Positions 1-7,411 are shown, counted from the stretch's first letter. The stretch: 13,567 nucleotides of DNA from Gemmataceae bacterium (GCA_020847555.1 JADLBT010000075.1:1-13567), one strand, 5' to 3'. The notes: a model not told the origin generated them from the letters alone. Program-made: numbers and translations.

Positions 1-335
1 AAGGCACCGTGAAGTACAAGGGGAGTCCGGTGAAGGGCGGCAACCTCACCTTCGCCCCCGTGGGCAAAGGCGGAGAGGCACCAGGGAGGCCGGCAGTCGC
101 CACGGTGCAGCAGGATGGAACTTACAAGCTGACAACCGAGGGACGTGAGGGGGCGGTAGCAGCGCGTCACATGATCGTTTACAACCCCCCGGGGCGAACT
201 GAGGAGTGGAAGGACACCAAATCCGACCCCCCGCCGCCTCCCTACATGGGTCTGGTGCCCAGGCAGGCCGAAGTCGAGGTCACATCGGGCGAGAATACCA
301 TCAACATCGAACTGGTGCCAGGACGGCGAAAATAG
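1..335 (+). CDS. C-terminal part of a transthyretin-like/carboxypeptidase-regulatory-like small protein (5' end outside window)
   Basis: The reading frame is open from the left edge (first whole codon at base 3) to a TAG at 333-335, so the start lies off the window. A GTG at base 9 falls inside a conserved strand and is unlikely to be the start. The visible 111 residues begin GTVKYKGSPVKGG, followed by a LTFAPV strand and an end of the form EVEVTSGENTINIEL. This is the beta-strand pattern of the small carboxypeptidase-regulatory-like (transthyretin-fold) proteins that planctomycetes encode in many copies, usually 130-160 residues with a lipoprotein signal. The missing N-terminus would hold that signal. 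A proline-rich insert (DPPPPPYMG) lies near the middle. No catalytic residues are expected, and the function is not known; a structural or surface role is inferred. It converges on the metallophosphoesterase gene that ends 43 bases downstream. Confidence 0.65.
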   Translation, partial: GTVKYKGSPVKGGNLTFAPVGKGGEAPGRPAVATVQQDGTYKLTTEGREGAVAARHMIVYNPPGRTEEWKDTKSDPPPPPYMGLVPRQAEVEVTSGENTINIELVPGRRK

Positions 336-346
336 GGACTCAGCGA

Positions 347-394
347 GCGGCGCGAAGGACAGGCCAGGTGGTTCCGGCTTACGCCTCGCGCCGC
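347..394. terminator. Possible bidirectional terminator hairpin between convergent genes
   Basis: GCGGCGCGA (347-355) is the exact reverse complement of TCGCGCCGC (386-394), a 9 bp all-matching stem around a 30-base loop. It spans the gap between two convergent genes and includes the last codons of the metallophosphoesterase. The large loop and lack of a T tract make intrinsic termination uncertain. Confidence 0.35.
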
Positions 395-1104
395 GTCTTG
401 CTGCTGTCCGGCTTGGGCATGCCGCCGGTGCGCAGCACCTCGGCGAGCAGGGCCTTCGCCGGCTCCGGCAGCGGGCTCTCGTGGACGACGCGCACCGTGT
501 CCTCGACCGGGTACTCGGTGCGCTTTAACTCGACCCGGTTGTCCTCGATCAGAGCGTAGGCGGCGCGCGGGTCACCGTCGCGCGGCTGGCCAACGCTCCC
601 CGGATTGATGACGAGCTTGTCTCCGACCTCCAGGACGTAAGGGTGGTGGGTGTGGCCAACGCAGACCACGTCCGCCTCAACGTTCTGCAACCGCCGCTTC
701 CAGAACTCGACGTCAGCGACCGCGTACTCGTCGAGCGGGTCGCGCGGCGTGGCGTGGACGAGCAGGAACGTGGTCCCGTCCAGGGTGACGAGACGCGACA
801 CCGGCAGGGCGCCGAGGAACCGGCGGTCGTCCGTCAGGAGCCGTTCCTGCGTGAGCGGACGGGTGACACTGGTCAGATACTTGAACCCGTTGCGCCCCGA
901 CACGCCGACGAACTGAGCGACGCCGTGATCGTGGTTACCGCGGACGCTGTAGTGAGCGTGACGCCGCACCCAGTCGATGCATGGCCCCGGCTCCAGTCCG
1001 TAATCGACGAGGTCGCCCAGGAACAGGCAGACGTCGTGGGACTCGGTGACCGCCTGCAGGGCGGGCCAGTTGGCGTGAATGTCGGCCAGCAGGAGTACGC
1101 GCAT
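379..1104 (-). CDS. Calcineurin-like metallophosphoesterase (YfcE/MJ0936-type)
   Basis: Encodes 241 residues with the full two-metal phosphoesterase set: D8-x-H10 in LLADIHAN, GDLVDYG with D31, RGNHDHG with N58 and H59, H117 in VHATPRDPLDEY, and VGHTHHP with H151 and H153. The tail INPGSVGQPRDGDPRAAY is typical of the small soluble YfcE/diadenosine-tetraphosphatase-like branch, which hydrolyses phosphodiesters or phosphomonoesters. The true substrate cannot be read from sequence. The ATG at 1104 is preferred over an in-frame one 18 codons upstream because MRVLLLADIHAN is the normal N-terminus of the family and a GAGG lies just before it; the extra residues are low-complexity. No signal peptide is seen, so it is cytoplasmic. 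It is apparently a single-gene unit. The final residues (SSKTRREA) overlap the inverted repeat at 347-394. Confidence 0.9.
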   Translation of the reverse strand: MRVLLLADIHANWPALQAVTESHDVCLFLGDLVDYGLEPGPCIDWVRRHAHYSVRGNHDHGVAQFVGVSGRNGFKYLTSVTRPLTQERLLTDDRRFLGALPVSRLVTLDGTTFLLVHATPRDPLDEYAVADVEFWKRRLQNVEADVVCVGHTHHPYVLEVGDKLVINPGSVGQPRDGDPRAAYALIEDNRVELKRTEYPVEDTVRVVHESPLPEPAKALLAEVLRTGGMPKPDSSKTRREA

Positions 1105-1364
1105 GGGGCCTCGATGCCGGTTCTGGAAGGCTGCTGCACCTACCCCGGCGGGCGCCACCGTGCCTCCCGCCGGACCAGGAGGAGCAGGCGGCGCTGCCTG
1201 CCGGGGGGGAGTGGGCGGTTAAAAAACGAAGAGATCGCTTGACTCCGTCCGCTCCCTCCATGAATATATACTCATACGGCCTGGAGGGGCAGCGGTCGAT
1301 TTCCGCAATGGACGCGTAACGAGCTGCTTTCCGTCCCGGGCGTCGCGGTAGATCCATCGCCCAC

Positions 1365-1411
1365 CCGGTGGCTACCACCGGACGCCGGGTTTCTGACTCG
1401 CTAACCCGGCG
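1365..1411 (+). repeat. Two adjacent perfect hairpins, possible structured 5' leader
   Basis: CCGGTGG (1365-1371) pairs exactly with CCACCGG (1375-1381) across a 3-base loop. One base later CGCCGGGTT (1383-1391) pairs exactly with AACCCGGCG (1403-1411) across an 11-base loop. Together they form a compact tandem of stems about 120 bases before the 100-residue gene. They could be part of a leader RNA or a small RNA; direction of transcription is inferred from the downstream gene. Confidence 0.5.
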
Positions 1412-1494
1412 CTGGACCGGAACCCACCGTCGCCCTGTCCCCGGTTCCCCCGTGCGCCCACCCCACTACTTCCGGCGCCGTGCGCCGTTTGACC

Positions 1495-1525
1495 TCCTTT
1501 TTCTCCTGCCGCTTTTGAAAGGGGA
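1495..1525 (+). promoter_or_regulatory. Possible Shine-Dalgarno-sequestering hairpin
   Basis: TCCTTTTTC (1495-1503) can pair with GAAAGGGGA (1517-1525) over 9 positions, 7 Watson-Crick and 2 G-U, with a 13-base loop. The second arm contains the ribosome binding site GGGGA, six bases before the ATG at 1532. If formed, it would hide the binding site and limit translation of the 100-residue protein. This is inference from complementarity alone. Confidence 0.35.
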
Positions 1526-1531
1526 CGCGCC

Positions 1532-1834
1532 ATGATCACCGAACGACCTGCGCGTCGCATGACCCTGCGACAACTCCTTACCCACGCGGAGAAGTGCGCA
1601 CGGGATCTAACCGAGCATTGTCACTCGACGTTCGTCACGCGCGTGTCGGACTTCCGCGACCTGAACCGGCCGGTGCGCCGGCGCAGCCATTACCCGAAGA
1701 TGGTCGCTCTCGGTAACGCCCTCAAGCGTCTCCTGGAGGCGGGCGAGGAGGCCCAGACCCTCGCCAACTACCTGCACGAGCAACTCCAGGAGATTCGCGA
1801 ACACGCCCGCCGCGAACGGGTTAACCGGCTGTAG
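1532..1834 (+). CDS. Small protein of unknown function (100 residues)
   Basis: I do not recognise this protein. It is likely real: it has a strong ribosome binding site (AAAGGGG, six to seven bases before the ATG), a dedicated gap upstream, and a hairpin at its stop. It is very basic at the start (MITERPARRMTLRQLL) and appears mostly helical. Residues 10-35 hold a helix with a Cys/His set (HAEKC, EHCHSTF), followed by VSDFRDLNRPVRRRSHYPKM, then a long charged C-terminal helix from about residue 55 (ALKRLLEAGEEAQTLANYL, ending EIREHARRERVNRL). There is no signal peptide or membrane segment, so it is probably cytoplasmic. The C-terminal half could be a coiled coil for dimerisation. The Cys/His pattern is not a classical zinc knuckle. 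It converges with the adenosyltransferase gene and shares a terminator-like hairpin with it. Confidence 0.7.
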   Translation: MITERPARRMTLRQLLTHAEKCARDLTEHCHSTFVTRVSDFRDLNRPVRRRSHYPKMVALGNALKRLLEAGEEAQTLANYLHEQLQEIREHARRERVNRL

Positions 1835-1884
1835 TGGTTAGTACAGGGGCTGTGGCAAGCCCACGGCCCTTGCACTAACCACTA
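1832..1884. terminator. Long bidirectional terminator-like hairpin that contains both convergent stop codons
   Basis: TAGTGGTTAGT (1832-1842) is the exact reverse complement of ACTAACCACTA (1874-1884). After one A-C mismatch the inner arms 1844-1855 and 1861-1872 continue pairing over 12 positions, counting two G-U pairs in the plus-strand RNA, and close on a 5-base loop (CAAGC). The total is about 23 pairs. The TAG of the 100-residue gene (1832-1834) lies in the left arm, and the TAG of the adenosyltransferase (minus strand, 1875-1877) in the right. No long T tract follows on either strand. Confidence 0.7.
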
Positions 1885-2465
1885 ACCACGGTCTTCCCGG
1901 GTATCCAGAGAACGTCCTCCTGCCCGGAGCGGTTGTAGACGCGGGCGAGGACGAACAGCAGGTCGGACAGGCGGTTGAGGTAGACGACCACGGCAGGATT
2001 GACCACCTCGGTCCGGAGCAAGGCGACGACGTCGCGTTCCGCACGCCGACAGACTGTTCGCGCCAGGTGGCACCACGCCGCCGTGCCCGACCCGCCCGGA
2101 AGGACGAAACTCCTCAGCGGCGCCAGCCCCTCGTTCCACCGATCGATCGCCTTTTCCAGTCGCTCACTCTGTTCCGGACGGACCCGCAGCCGTTGGCCCG
2201 CCGGCTCGTCGGCCGTCGGCGGGACGCACAGGTCGGCCCCCACGTCGAACAGATCGTTCTGGATGGTCCGGAGCAGTTCCCGGAGTTCCGCCGCTTCCAG
2301 CCCGTCGGGATGCTGGGCCAGCAGCAGCCCGAGGATGGCATTCAGCTCGTCCACGGTGCCGTAGGCGGCCACACGCGGGTGGTCCTTCGGCACACGGCTG
2401 CCGTCGCCCAGTCCGGTTTCGCCCTGGTCGCCCGACTTCGTGTAGATGCGCGAGAGGTACACCAT
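1875..2465 (-). CDS. pduO: Cob(I)yrinic acid a,c-diamide/cob(I)alamin adenosyltransferase, PduO type
   Basis: This 196-residue protein transfers the 5'-deoxyadenosyl group of ATP to cob(I)alamin, giving adenosylcobalamin, in the cytoplasm. The N-terminus carries the ATP-binding signature of the PduO/MMAB family (IYTKSGDQGETGLGDGSRV, residues 7-25) and YGTVDELNAILG (35-46). The C-terminal helices have FVLPGGS (120-126), HLARTVCRRAER (133-144) and YLNRLSDLLFVLAR (162-175), which contain the conserved Arg and Asn/Asp residues of the active site. Length fits the family (180-200). The ATG at 2465 has GGAG-type pairing just before it, and a TAGAAT motif lies about 40 bases upstream. No cobalamin-dependent enzyme or other cobalamin gene is adjacent, so it probably supplies cofactor to a partner elsewhere, such as methylmalonyl-CoA mutase. 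The symbol cobO names an unrelated fold with the same activity. Confidence 0.93.
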   Translation of the reverse strand: MVYLSRIYTKSGDQGETGLGDGSRVPKDHPRVAAYGTVDELNAILGLLLAQHPDGLEAAELRELLRTIQNDLFDVGADLCVPPTADEPAGQRLRVRPEQSERLEKAIDRWNEGLAPLRSFVLPGGSGTAAWCHLARTVCRRAERDVVALLRTEVVNPAVVVYLNRLSDLLFVLARVYNRSGQEDVLWIPGKTVVSG

Positions 2466-2498
2466 CGGCTCCGACTCCGTAAGGTGAGCAGGTCGTCC

Positions 2499-2511
2499 CC
2501 GCTCATTCTAC
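2499..2511 (-). promoter_or_regulatory. TAGAAT-containing promoter-like motif before the adenosyltransferase
   Basis: Read on the minus strand this is GTAGAATGAGCGG, identical over 13 bases to 3041-3053 on the plus strand. It ends 33 bases before the ATG at 2465. TAGAAT matches five of six positions of a -10 element. No convincing -35 is seen 16-18 bases upstream. Confidence 0.45.
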
Positions 2512-2538
2512 GGGCGGCACCGGGCAGGGGCGGCGCGC

Positions 2539-2904
2539 TCACTTCAACAGGCCGAAGGGCAGCCCGAACAGCCCCTTGCCCACCACGGGGCGCTGTTGCG
2601 GCGCCAGCGGTTGGGCCGCTGGCGAGGTCAGGGCCGGCGCCGGCCCCTTCGGGTTACTCAGCTTCGGCTGGTATCTGAAGAACTGGGTGAGGTTGCCGAG
2701 CGGCCGGACCGGCTGCGGGCTGCGGAACGAGCCGGCGGCGGCCCGGTTCCTGGCCAGCGCCTTGCTTGTGTCGATCGGCTTGAACGTCAGGGTCCGCTGG
2801 CTGACCCCCCGGCCTGACTGGGCGTCGCTTCGCTGCCAGTCTAACCCGGTCGCGATCAGCCCCAGGACAACGCTGATGGTCAGCGGCACTGCGCGTCGGC
2901 GCAT
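2539..2904 (-). CDS. Small secreted protein of unknown function
   Basis: Encodes 121 residues, not recognised. The N-terminus MRRRAVPLTISVVLGLIATG is a clear Sec signal: a basic start, a hydrophobic core at about residues 6-20, and a likely cut near residues 26-30 (SDAQS). The mature part of about 90 residues has no cysteine and is rich in Pro, Ala, Gln and basic residues (for example RSPQPVRPLGNLTQFF and PAAQPLAPQQRP), with few acidic ones, so it looks disordered or cell-wall or surface associated. It ends in a short hydrophobic run (GLFGLPFGLLK). The ATG at 2904 has a strong AGAGGAGG about seven bases before it, and a good promoter candidate sits 63 bases upstream. It is divergent from the aminopeptidase gene and lies 73 bases before the adenosyltransferase on the same strand. 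Confidence 0.7.
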   Translation of the reverse strand: MRRRAVPLTISVVLGLIATGLDWQRSDAQSGRGVSQRTLTFKPIDTSKALARNRAAAGSFRSPQPVRPLGNLTQFFRYQPKLSNPKGPAPALTSPAAQPLAPQQRPVVGKGLFGLPFGLLK

Positions 2905-2967
2905 GGCCTGCCTCCTCTCTGTGCGGCGCGAGGCGCCGGTCCGGAATCTGGTTTCGGGAGGATCGGG

Positions 2968-2995
2968 AGAATACCAACCGCCCGCACCCTGTCAA
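2968..2995 (-). promoter_or_regulatory. Sigma-70-like promoter for the small secreted protein
   Basis: On the minus strand TTGACA (2990-2995, perfect -35 consensus) is followed after 16 bases by TATTCT (2968-2973, four of six of the -10 consensus). The -10 edge is 63 bases before the ATG at 2904, which allows a leader of about 55 bases with a GGCGC-GAG-GCGCC hairpin (2925-2937). Confidence 0.5.
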
Positions 2996-3040
2996 GCCCA
3001 TTGTTCCGGCAACCGTGGCTCGCCCGGCCGATGCCGCGGC

Positions 3041-3053
3041 GTAGAATGAGCGG
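3041..3053 (+). promoter_or_regulatory. TAGAAT-containing promoter-like motif before the aminopeptidase-accB unit
   Basis: GTAGAATGAGCGG ends 27 bases before the TTG start at 3081 and is identical to the motif before the adenosyltransferase. The match extends loosely downstream (GCGACAACC here, GGGACGACC there). TAGAAT would be the -10 element, and there is no obvious -35. Confidence 0.45.
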
Positions 3054-3080
3054 CGACAACCCCCGCGCGAGGACTCTCTC

Positions 3081-4226
3081 TTGACCGCACCAGCCTCCCC
3101 CGACTACGCCAGCCGCCGCGCCCGCCTGGCACAGCCCCTGCCGGCCGAGGGCGTCGATGCCCTGCTGATTACCAACCCCATCAACGTGACGTACCTGACC
3201 GGCTTCAGCGGCGAGAGCAGCTACCTGGTGCTGACCAGGAGCCGCGCCGTCCTCGTCAGCGACGGCCGCTTCACGGAGCAACTGGCAGAGGAGTGTCCCG
3301 GCCTGGAGGCGGTCATTCGACCGCCGGTGAAGACGCTTCCCGAGGCGACCGCCGAGGTGGTCCGCGGCCTCGCCCCGCGCGCGGTCGGGTTCGAGAGCCG
3401 TCACCTGACCGTCGCCGAGCACGAGTCGCTGCGCGACCTCCTCCCCGGAATCGACTGGAAGCCAGCGGGCGACCGGGTCGAGCAACGCCGCGCGCTCAAG
3501 GACGCCTGGGAGGTGGAGCAGATCCGGCAGGCGGTGCGAATCGCCGAGCGCGCCTTCGCGATGTTTCGGGCGATGCTCACCCCCGACGACACGGAGAAGG
3601 AACTCAGCGACGCCCTGGAAGGGTACATCCGCCGGGCTGGCGGACGCTGCAGCAGTTTCCCGGGCATCGTTGCCGTCGGCGACCGGGCAGCGCTCCCACA
3701 CGCCCCGCCGACGGACCGCAAGGTGTCGGCGGCCGGCCTGCTCCTGGTGGACTGGGGCGCCAGCGGACCGTTCTACAAAAGCGACTTGACGCGGGTTCTG
3801 GTGACCCGTAATAATTCAACGCTTCCGCGGACCGGCGACGGCGCCGACGTCGAGCCGAAACTCAAAGAGGTGTATGAGGTTGTACTCCTGGCCCAGCAGC
3901 AGGCGCTCGCCGCCGTGCGGGCCGGCGTCAAGGCGGGCGAGGTCGATGCGGCCGCGCGCGCGGCAATCGCGCAGGCGGGCTACGGCAACGCCTTCACGCA
4001 CAGCACCGGCCACGGGATCGGCCTGCAGGTCCACGAAAGCCCGCTGCTCAAGCCCGGGTCGGAGGTCGTTCTCCAGCCGGGCATGGTGGTGACGATCGAG
4101 CCGGGGATTTACCTGCCGTCGTGGGGCGGCGTGCGGATCGAGGACGATGTCCTGGTCACCCCGGACGGGTGCGAGGTGCTGACGAGCGTGCCGAAGGATC
4201 TGGCCGCGATGATCGTCGAGCGCTGA
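3081..4226 (+). CDS. pepP: Xaa-Pro aminopeptidase, M24 family (creatinase-type)
   Basis: Encodes a 381-residue cytoplasmic metallopeptidase that removes the N-terminal residue from peptides with proline second, or cleaves X-Pro dipeptides. Residues 8-130 form the creatinase N-domain ([17 protein letters not shown]). Residues 140-375 form the pita-bread M24 domain with all five metal ligands: D224 in LLVDWGAS, D235 in KSDLTR, H311 in [13 protein letters not shown]340 in VTIEPGIY, and E354 in [10 protein letters not shown]207 in PHAPP is the usual substrate-site histidine. The length (about 350-380) fits the short PepP/YpdF/PepQ-like branch rather than the longer E. coli PepP, so exact specificity is uncertain. 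The start is TTG at 3081, with GAGGA seven bases before it. accB follows after 26 bases, the common pepP-accB order, so the two are likely co-transcribed. Confidence 0.93.
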   Translation: MTAPASPDYASRRARLAQPLPAEGVDALLITNPINVTYLTGFSGESSYLVLTRSRAVLVSDGRFTEQLAEECPGLEAVIRPPVKTLPEATAEVVRGLAPRAVGFESRHLTVAEHESLRDLLPGIDWKPAGDRVEQRRALKDAWEVEQIRQAVRIAERAFAMFRAMLTPDDTEKELSDALEGYIRRAGGRCSSFPGIVAVGDRAALPHAPPTDRKVSAAGLLLVDWGASGPFYKSDLTRVLVTRNNSTLPRTGDGADVEPKLKEVYEVVLLAQQQALAAVRAGVKAGEVDAAARAAIAQAGYGNAFTHSTGHGIGLQVHESPLLKPGSEVVLQPGMVVTIEPGIYLPSWGGVRIEDDVLVTPDGCEVLTSVPKDLAAMIVER

Positions 4227-4239
4227 CCCGGGCACCGCG

Positions 4240-4246
4240 AGAGGAG
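4240..4246 (+). promoter_or_regulatory. Ribosome binding site that fixes the accB start
   Basis: AGAGGAG lies six bases before the GTG at 4253. The accB frame stays open back into pepP, so this site is what separates the true start from upstream codons. Confidence 0.7.
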
Positions 4247-4252
4247 ATCACG

Positions 4253-4756
4253 GTGACTGACGAGGTGTCGAAAACCCCCGGGCCGTTCGACGTCGAGCGC
4301 ATCCGGTCGCTGGTTGCGCTGATGCGCAGGCACGATCTGAGCGAGATCGACCTGCACGATGGGGCCATGCGCATCCGCCTCCGGCGCGGCGGGCCGACCG
4401 GCCAGGTTGTAACCTCCGTGGCGCCGGTCGCGCCGCAACCGCACGTTCCCCCGCCAGCAACCTCCGTCCCCCGGCAGACGGCCGACGCCGAGCCCGCGGC
4501 CGCCGGGAAGAAGCTTGTCGAGATCAAGGCCCCAACGCCTGGCACCTTCTACGCCAGGTCCAGCCCCGAGGCCGAGCCTTACGTCCGCGTCGGCACCCGT
4601 GTCGCGCCCAGCACCGTCGTCTGCCTGATCGAGGCGATGAAGCTGTTCAACGAGATTGCCGCCGAGTGCAGCGGCGTAATCGCAGAGATCCTCGTCGAGA
4701 ATCAGCAGGCCGTCGAGTACGGGCAGGTGCTGTTCCGCGTGGATCCGACTGCGTAG
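4253..4756 (+). CDS. accB: Biotin carboxyl carrier protein of acetyl-CoA carboxylase
   Basis: This 167-residue protein carries biotin between biotin carboxylase (AccC) and the carboxyltransferase (AccAD) in the first step of fatty acid synthesis. Residues 12-46 match the N-terminal AccB region ([28 protein letters not shown]). Residues 50-88 are a Pro/Ala/Val-rich flexible linker. Residues 89-166 are the biotinyl domain, with the TPGTFY start, the insert [12 protein letters not shown] that forms the AccB-type thumb, and the biotin lysine K130 in [10 protein letters not shown]. Length is near the usual 150-170. The GTG start is chosen for the AGAGGAG before it. pepP lies 26 bases upstream. The usual partner accC is not downstream; instead a hairpin and a convergent polysaccharide cluster follow. 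Confidence 0.95.
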   Translation: MTDEVSKTPGPFDVERIRSLVALMRRHDLSEIDLHDGAMRIRLRRGGPTGQVVTSVAPVAPQPHVPPPATSVPRQTADAEPAAAGKKLVEIKAPTPGTFYARSSPEAEPYVRVGTRVAPSTVVCLIEAMKLFNEIAAECSGVIAEILVENQQAVEYGQVLFRVDPTA

Positions 4757-4799
4757 AGCTGGCGGGCCAAACCCCTAACCTGTTGCTGGAACCTGTTTC

Positions 4800-4827
4800 A
4801 AGCCCACGGGGGGCCACCCGTGGGCTT
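4800..4827. terminator. Bidirectional terminator hairpin between accB and the polysaccharide cluster
   Basis: AAGCCCACGGG (4800-4810) is the exact reverse complement of CCCGTGGGCTT (4817-4827), an 11 bp stem with a 6-base loop. It lies 43 bases after the accB stop and 64 bases after the aminotransferase stop on the other strand. The A and T ends of the stem give short T runs (TTTC on the left, CTTC on the right), not long U tracts. It shares CAAGCCCACGG with the hairpin at 1832-1884. Confidence 0.7.
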
Positions 4828-4891
4828 CGGACGCAGGGGGGTTGGTCCGCCAGTCCTCAGCGGCAAGACAATCCATCAGGATGATCGCAGA

Positions 4892-6099
<1,208 letters not shown>

Positions 6100-6103
<4 letters not shown>

Positions 6104-7248
6104 GTGGGTGCCTCCGCTCTGCCGTGCCCGCAGGACGGTTCCGGCGGGCGCTTCTCGTTCTCGGTCCGCGGCGCCGCCGGGCAGCGGTACGCCGGGAAGA
6201 AATCGGGCGAAACGGCTGCCTGTCCCGCGGCCGCCCGCGTCTGCTCGGCTGCCGCGCAGAGCTGGGCGTAGACGACCGGCCGCAGGATCCAGCGCCAGGT
6301 GCGGAACGTGTGGCGGCGGTCGGAGAATCCCGCCTTGAAGGAGAACAGCGAGTCGTTCGCCGCCCCGACTCCGCCCCCCAGGTGCAGAGCCTTCAGCCCC
6401 CGTTCCGTACCCCATTCCGCAATCCCATCGACGAGGAACTTGGTCGGAGCCGCCTTCAGGTGGCGCTCGCCGGTTCCGCTGAGGTGGAATTGTGCGATGT
6501 CTCCACAGACCAGTACCAGCGCCCCACACATCACCTCGCCATCGAGCACGGCGGAAAACAGGTGGGCGTGGGAACCAAGTCCGTCGAGCAGCTCCGCGAG
6601 ATAGTCCCGGCTGAAGAAGTAGCCGCTGGACGCCTCCACGCGCCGCATTGTCTCGTGGTAGATCGCGGTGAAGCGGTCGAGGGACTCGCCGCGGCCGTCG
6701 TGGACGCAGGCGGCGCCGCGGCGGCGCAGGGCGTTGGCGCTGTGGCGGTGGCTGCGGCAATAACCGGCCTGCCGTTCCGCGGAGGGCAGGGTCAGATCGA
6801 GCGACACCGTCTGCCCGACCTCCGCGCATTCGCCCACGCTGTCGAGCAAGCGGACCTGCGGGAGCAGCGGGTGCAGGCGGGAGAACGCGGCGATTACCCC
6901 CAGCTCACTCAGCGCCCCGGTCAGCGCCAGGCGGAACCGGCCGAGCACGTCGGGCGGGATCTGTTCGTGGGAGGCGACCGGACCCGCGTACCCGTACACC
7001 GAGGTGGCGTCGCGCCAGCCGTCGCCGGTCTGGTCCAGCCCGGGAACCGTCCGCAGGTCGCGGAGCAGCAGCGGCATCGCCACCTGGTAGTCGCCCTCGG
7101 CGTAGGCGAACAGCCGCGCCTCTCCTTCCCCGTTCGCCGCCGCCAGGGCGTGATACTGCGACAGGTGGTAGGCGTCGTGCCGGCAGCCTCGCAACACCTC
7201 GTCCCACTCCCTCTGCTGTTCTGTGGACAGCACGTGCATGCCCATCAT
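6100..7248 (-). CDS. FemAB/GNAT-like acyltransferase in the polysaccharide cluster
   Basis: Encodes 382 residues with the double-GNAT layout of the FemAB/FmhB-like and BioF2-like acetyltransferase families. The N-terminal GNAT-like half spans about 5-150 (CRHDAYHLSQYHALAAANG, AMPLLLRDL). A bridging helix pair contains ETMRRVEASSGYFFSRDYLAEL (199-220). The C-terminal GNAT has FHLSGTG (254-260), KAAPTKFLVDGIAEWG (265-280) and LHLGGGVGAANDSLFSFKAGF (288-308), the signature end of the family. Known relatives use aminoacyl-tRNA (Fem) or acyl-CoA to acylate amines; the donor here is unknown. The ATG at 7248 is preceded by a strong GGAGGAG. The last 45 residues or so are low-complexity (ENEKRPPEPS). 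Its position between a PglC-like transferase and a PglE-like aminotransferase suggests the 4-amino sugar as acceptor, which is inference. Similar proteins occur in exosortase-linked polysaccharide clusters. Confidence 0.83.
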
Positions 7249-7411
7249 GCCCGCTCCTCCCCGCCTGCAACTGGGTTCGGTAAGCAACGCCCGTCTCTCC
7301 GCCGGTCGCGCCGCACGGCCGCACCGCCGGGTGCCGGTGCTGTTCGGTCCACGCTTGCCACGCAGCGGCAGGCACGAATGCCTGCCCTGAATTTCTCTCG
7401 CCTGGAGGCGA
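7249..7411 (-). other. 163-base intra-cluster gap with hairpins
   Basis: This is the widest gap inside the polysaccharide cluster, between the sugar transferase stop and the FemAB-like start. It holds a perfect 8 bp hairpin at 7367-7386 and a 6 bp one at 7321-7340 (GCACCG and CGGTGC, 8-base loop), then the GGAGGAG ribosome binding site next to the start at 7248. No small gene or convincing promoter was seen. Confidence 0.45.
7367..7386 (-). repeat. Perfect palindrome with TTCG loop inside the operon
   Basis: On the minus strand GGCAGGCA, loop TTCG, TGCCTGCC: an 8 bp perfect stem with a UUCG tetraloop in RNA, starting 25 bases after the sugar transferase stop. It could be a processing or stability element, a partial attenuator, or a dispersed REP-like repeat. 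No T tract follows. Confidence 0.5.

Larger units (their letters stand above)
1105..1531. other. 427-base intergenic region with AT-rich island and inverted repeats
   Basis: This is the upstream region of both the metallophosphoesterase (-) and the 100-residue gene (+). It holds an AT-rich island at about 1217-1275, unusual in this GC-rich DNA, with TTGACT at 1239-1244 and TATATA at 1265-1270. That spacing (20 bases) is poor for a standard promoter, and GAATAT at 1262-1267 gives 17 bases but a weak hexamer. Two adjacent perfect inverted repeats follow at 1365-1381 and 1383-1411, then a weaker one (GGAACC 1419-1424 with GGTTCC 1443-1448), and a pyrimidine-rich stretch at about 1489-1516 just before the start codon at 1532. 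No protein with recognisable character is encoded here on either strand, and no tRNA fold was seen. Confidence 0.5.

Noticed and set aside
1105..1158. Earlier ATG for the metallophosphoesterase at 1158
   Set aside because: The added 18 residues are not family-like, and the family begins directly at MRVLLLADIHAN with GAGG before 1104.
1350..1450. Possible tRNA or known riboswitch in the hairpin-rich gap
   Set aside because: Stem lengths and loops do not form a cloverleaf (no GTTCRA-type T loop, no CCA-compatible acceptor stem), and no named riboswitch core was recognised.
1489..1517. TTGACC at 1489-1494 as a -35 element for the 100-residue gene
   Set aside because: The sequence 17 bases downstream (CTTTTG region) does not resemble a -10 element, and transcription would start inside the ribosome binding site.
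4121..4252. accB frame extended upstream into pepP
   Set aside because: The region overlaps the C-terminal M24 metal-ligand region of pepP; the GTG at 4253 has a good ribosome binding site and the AccB N-terminus starts there.
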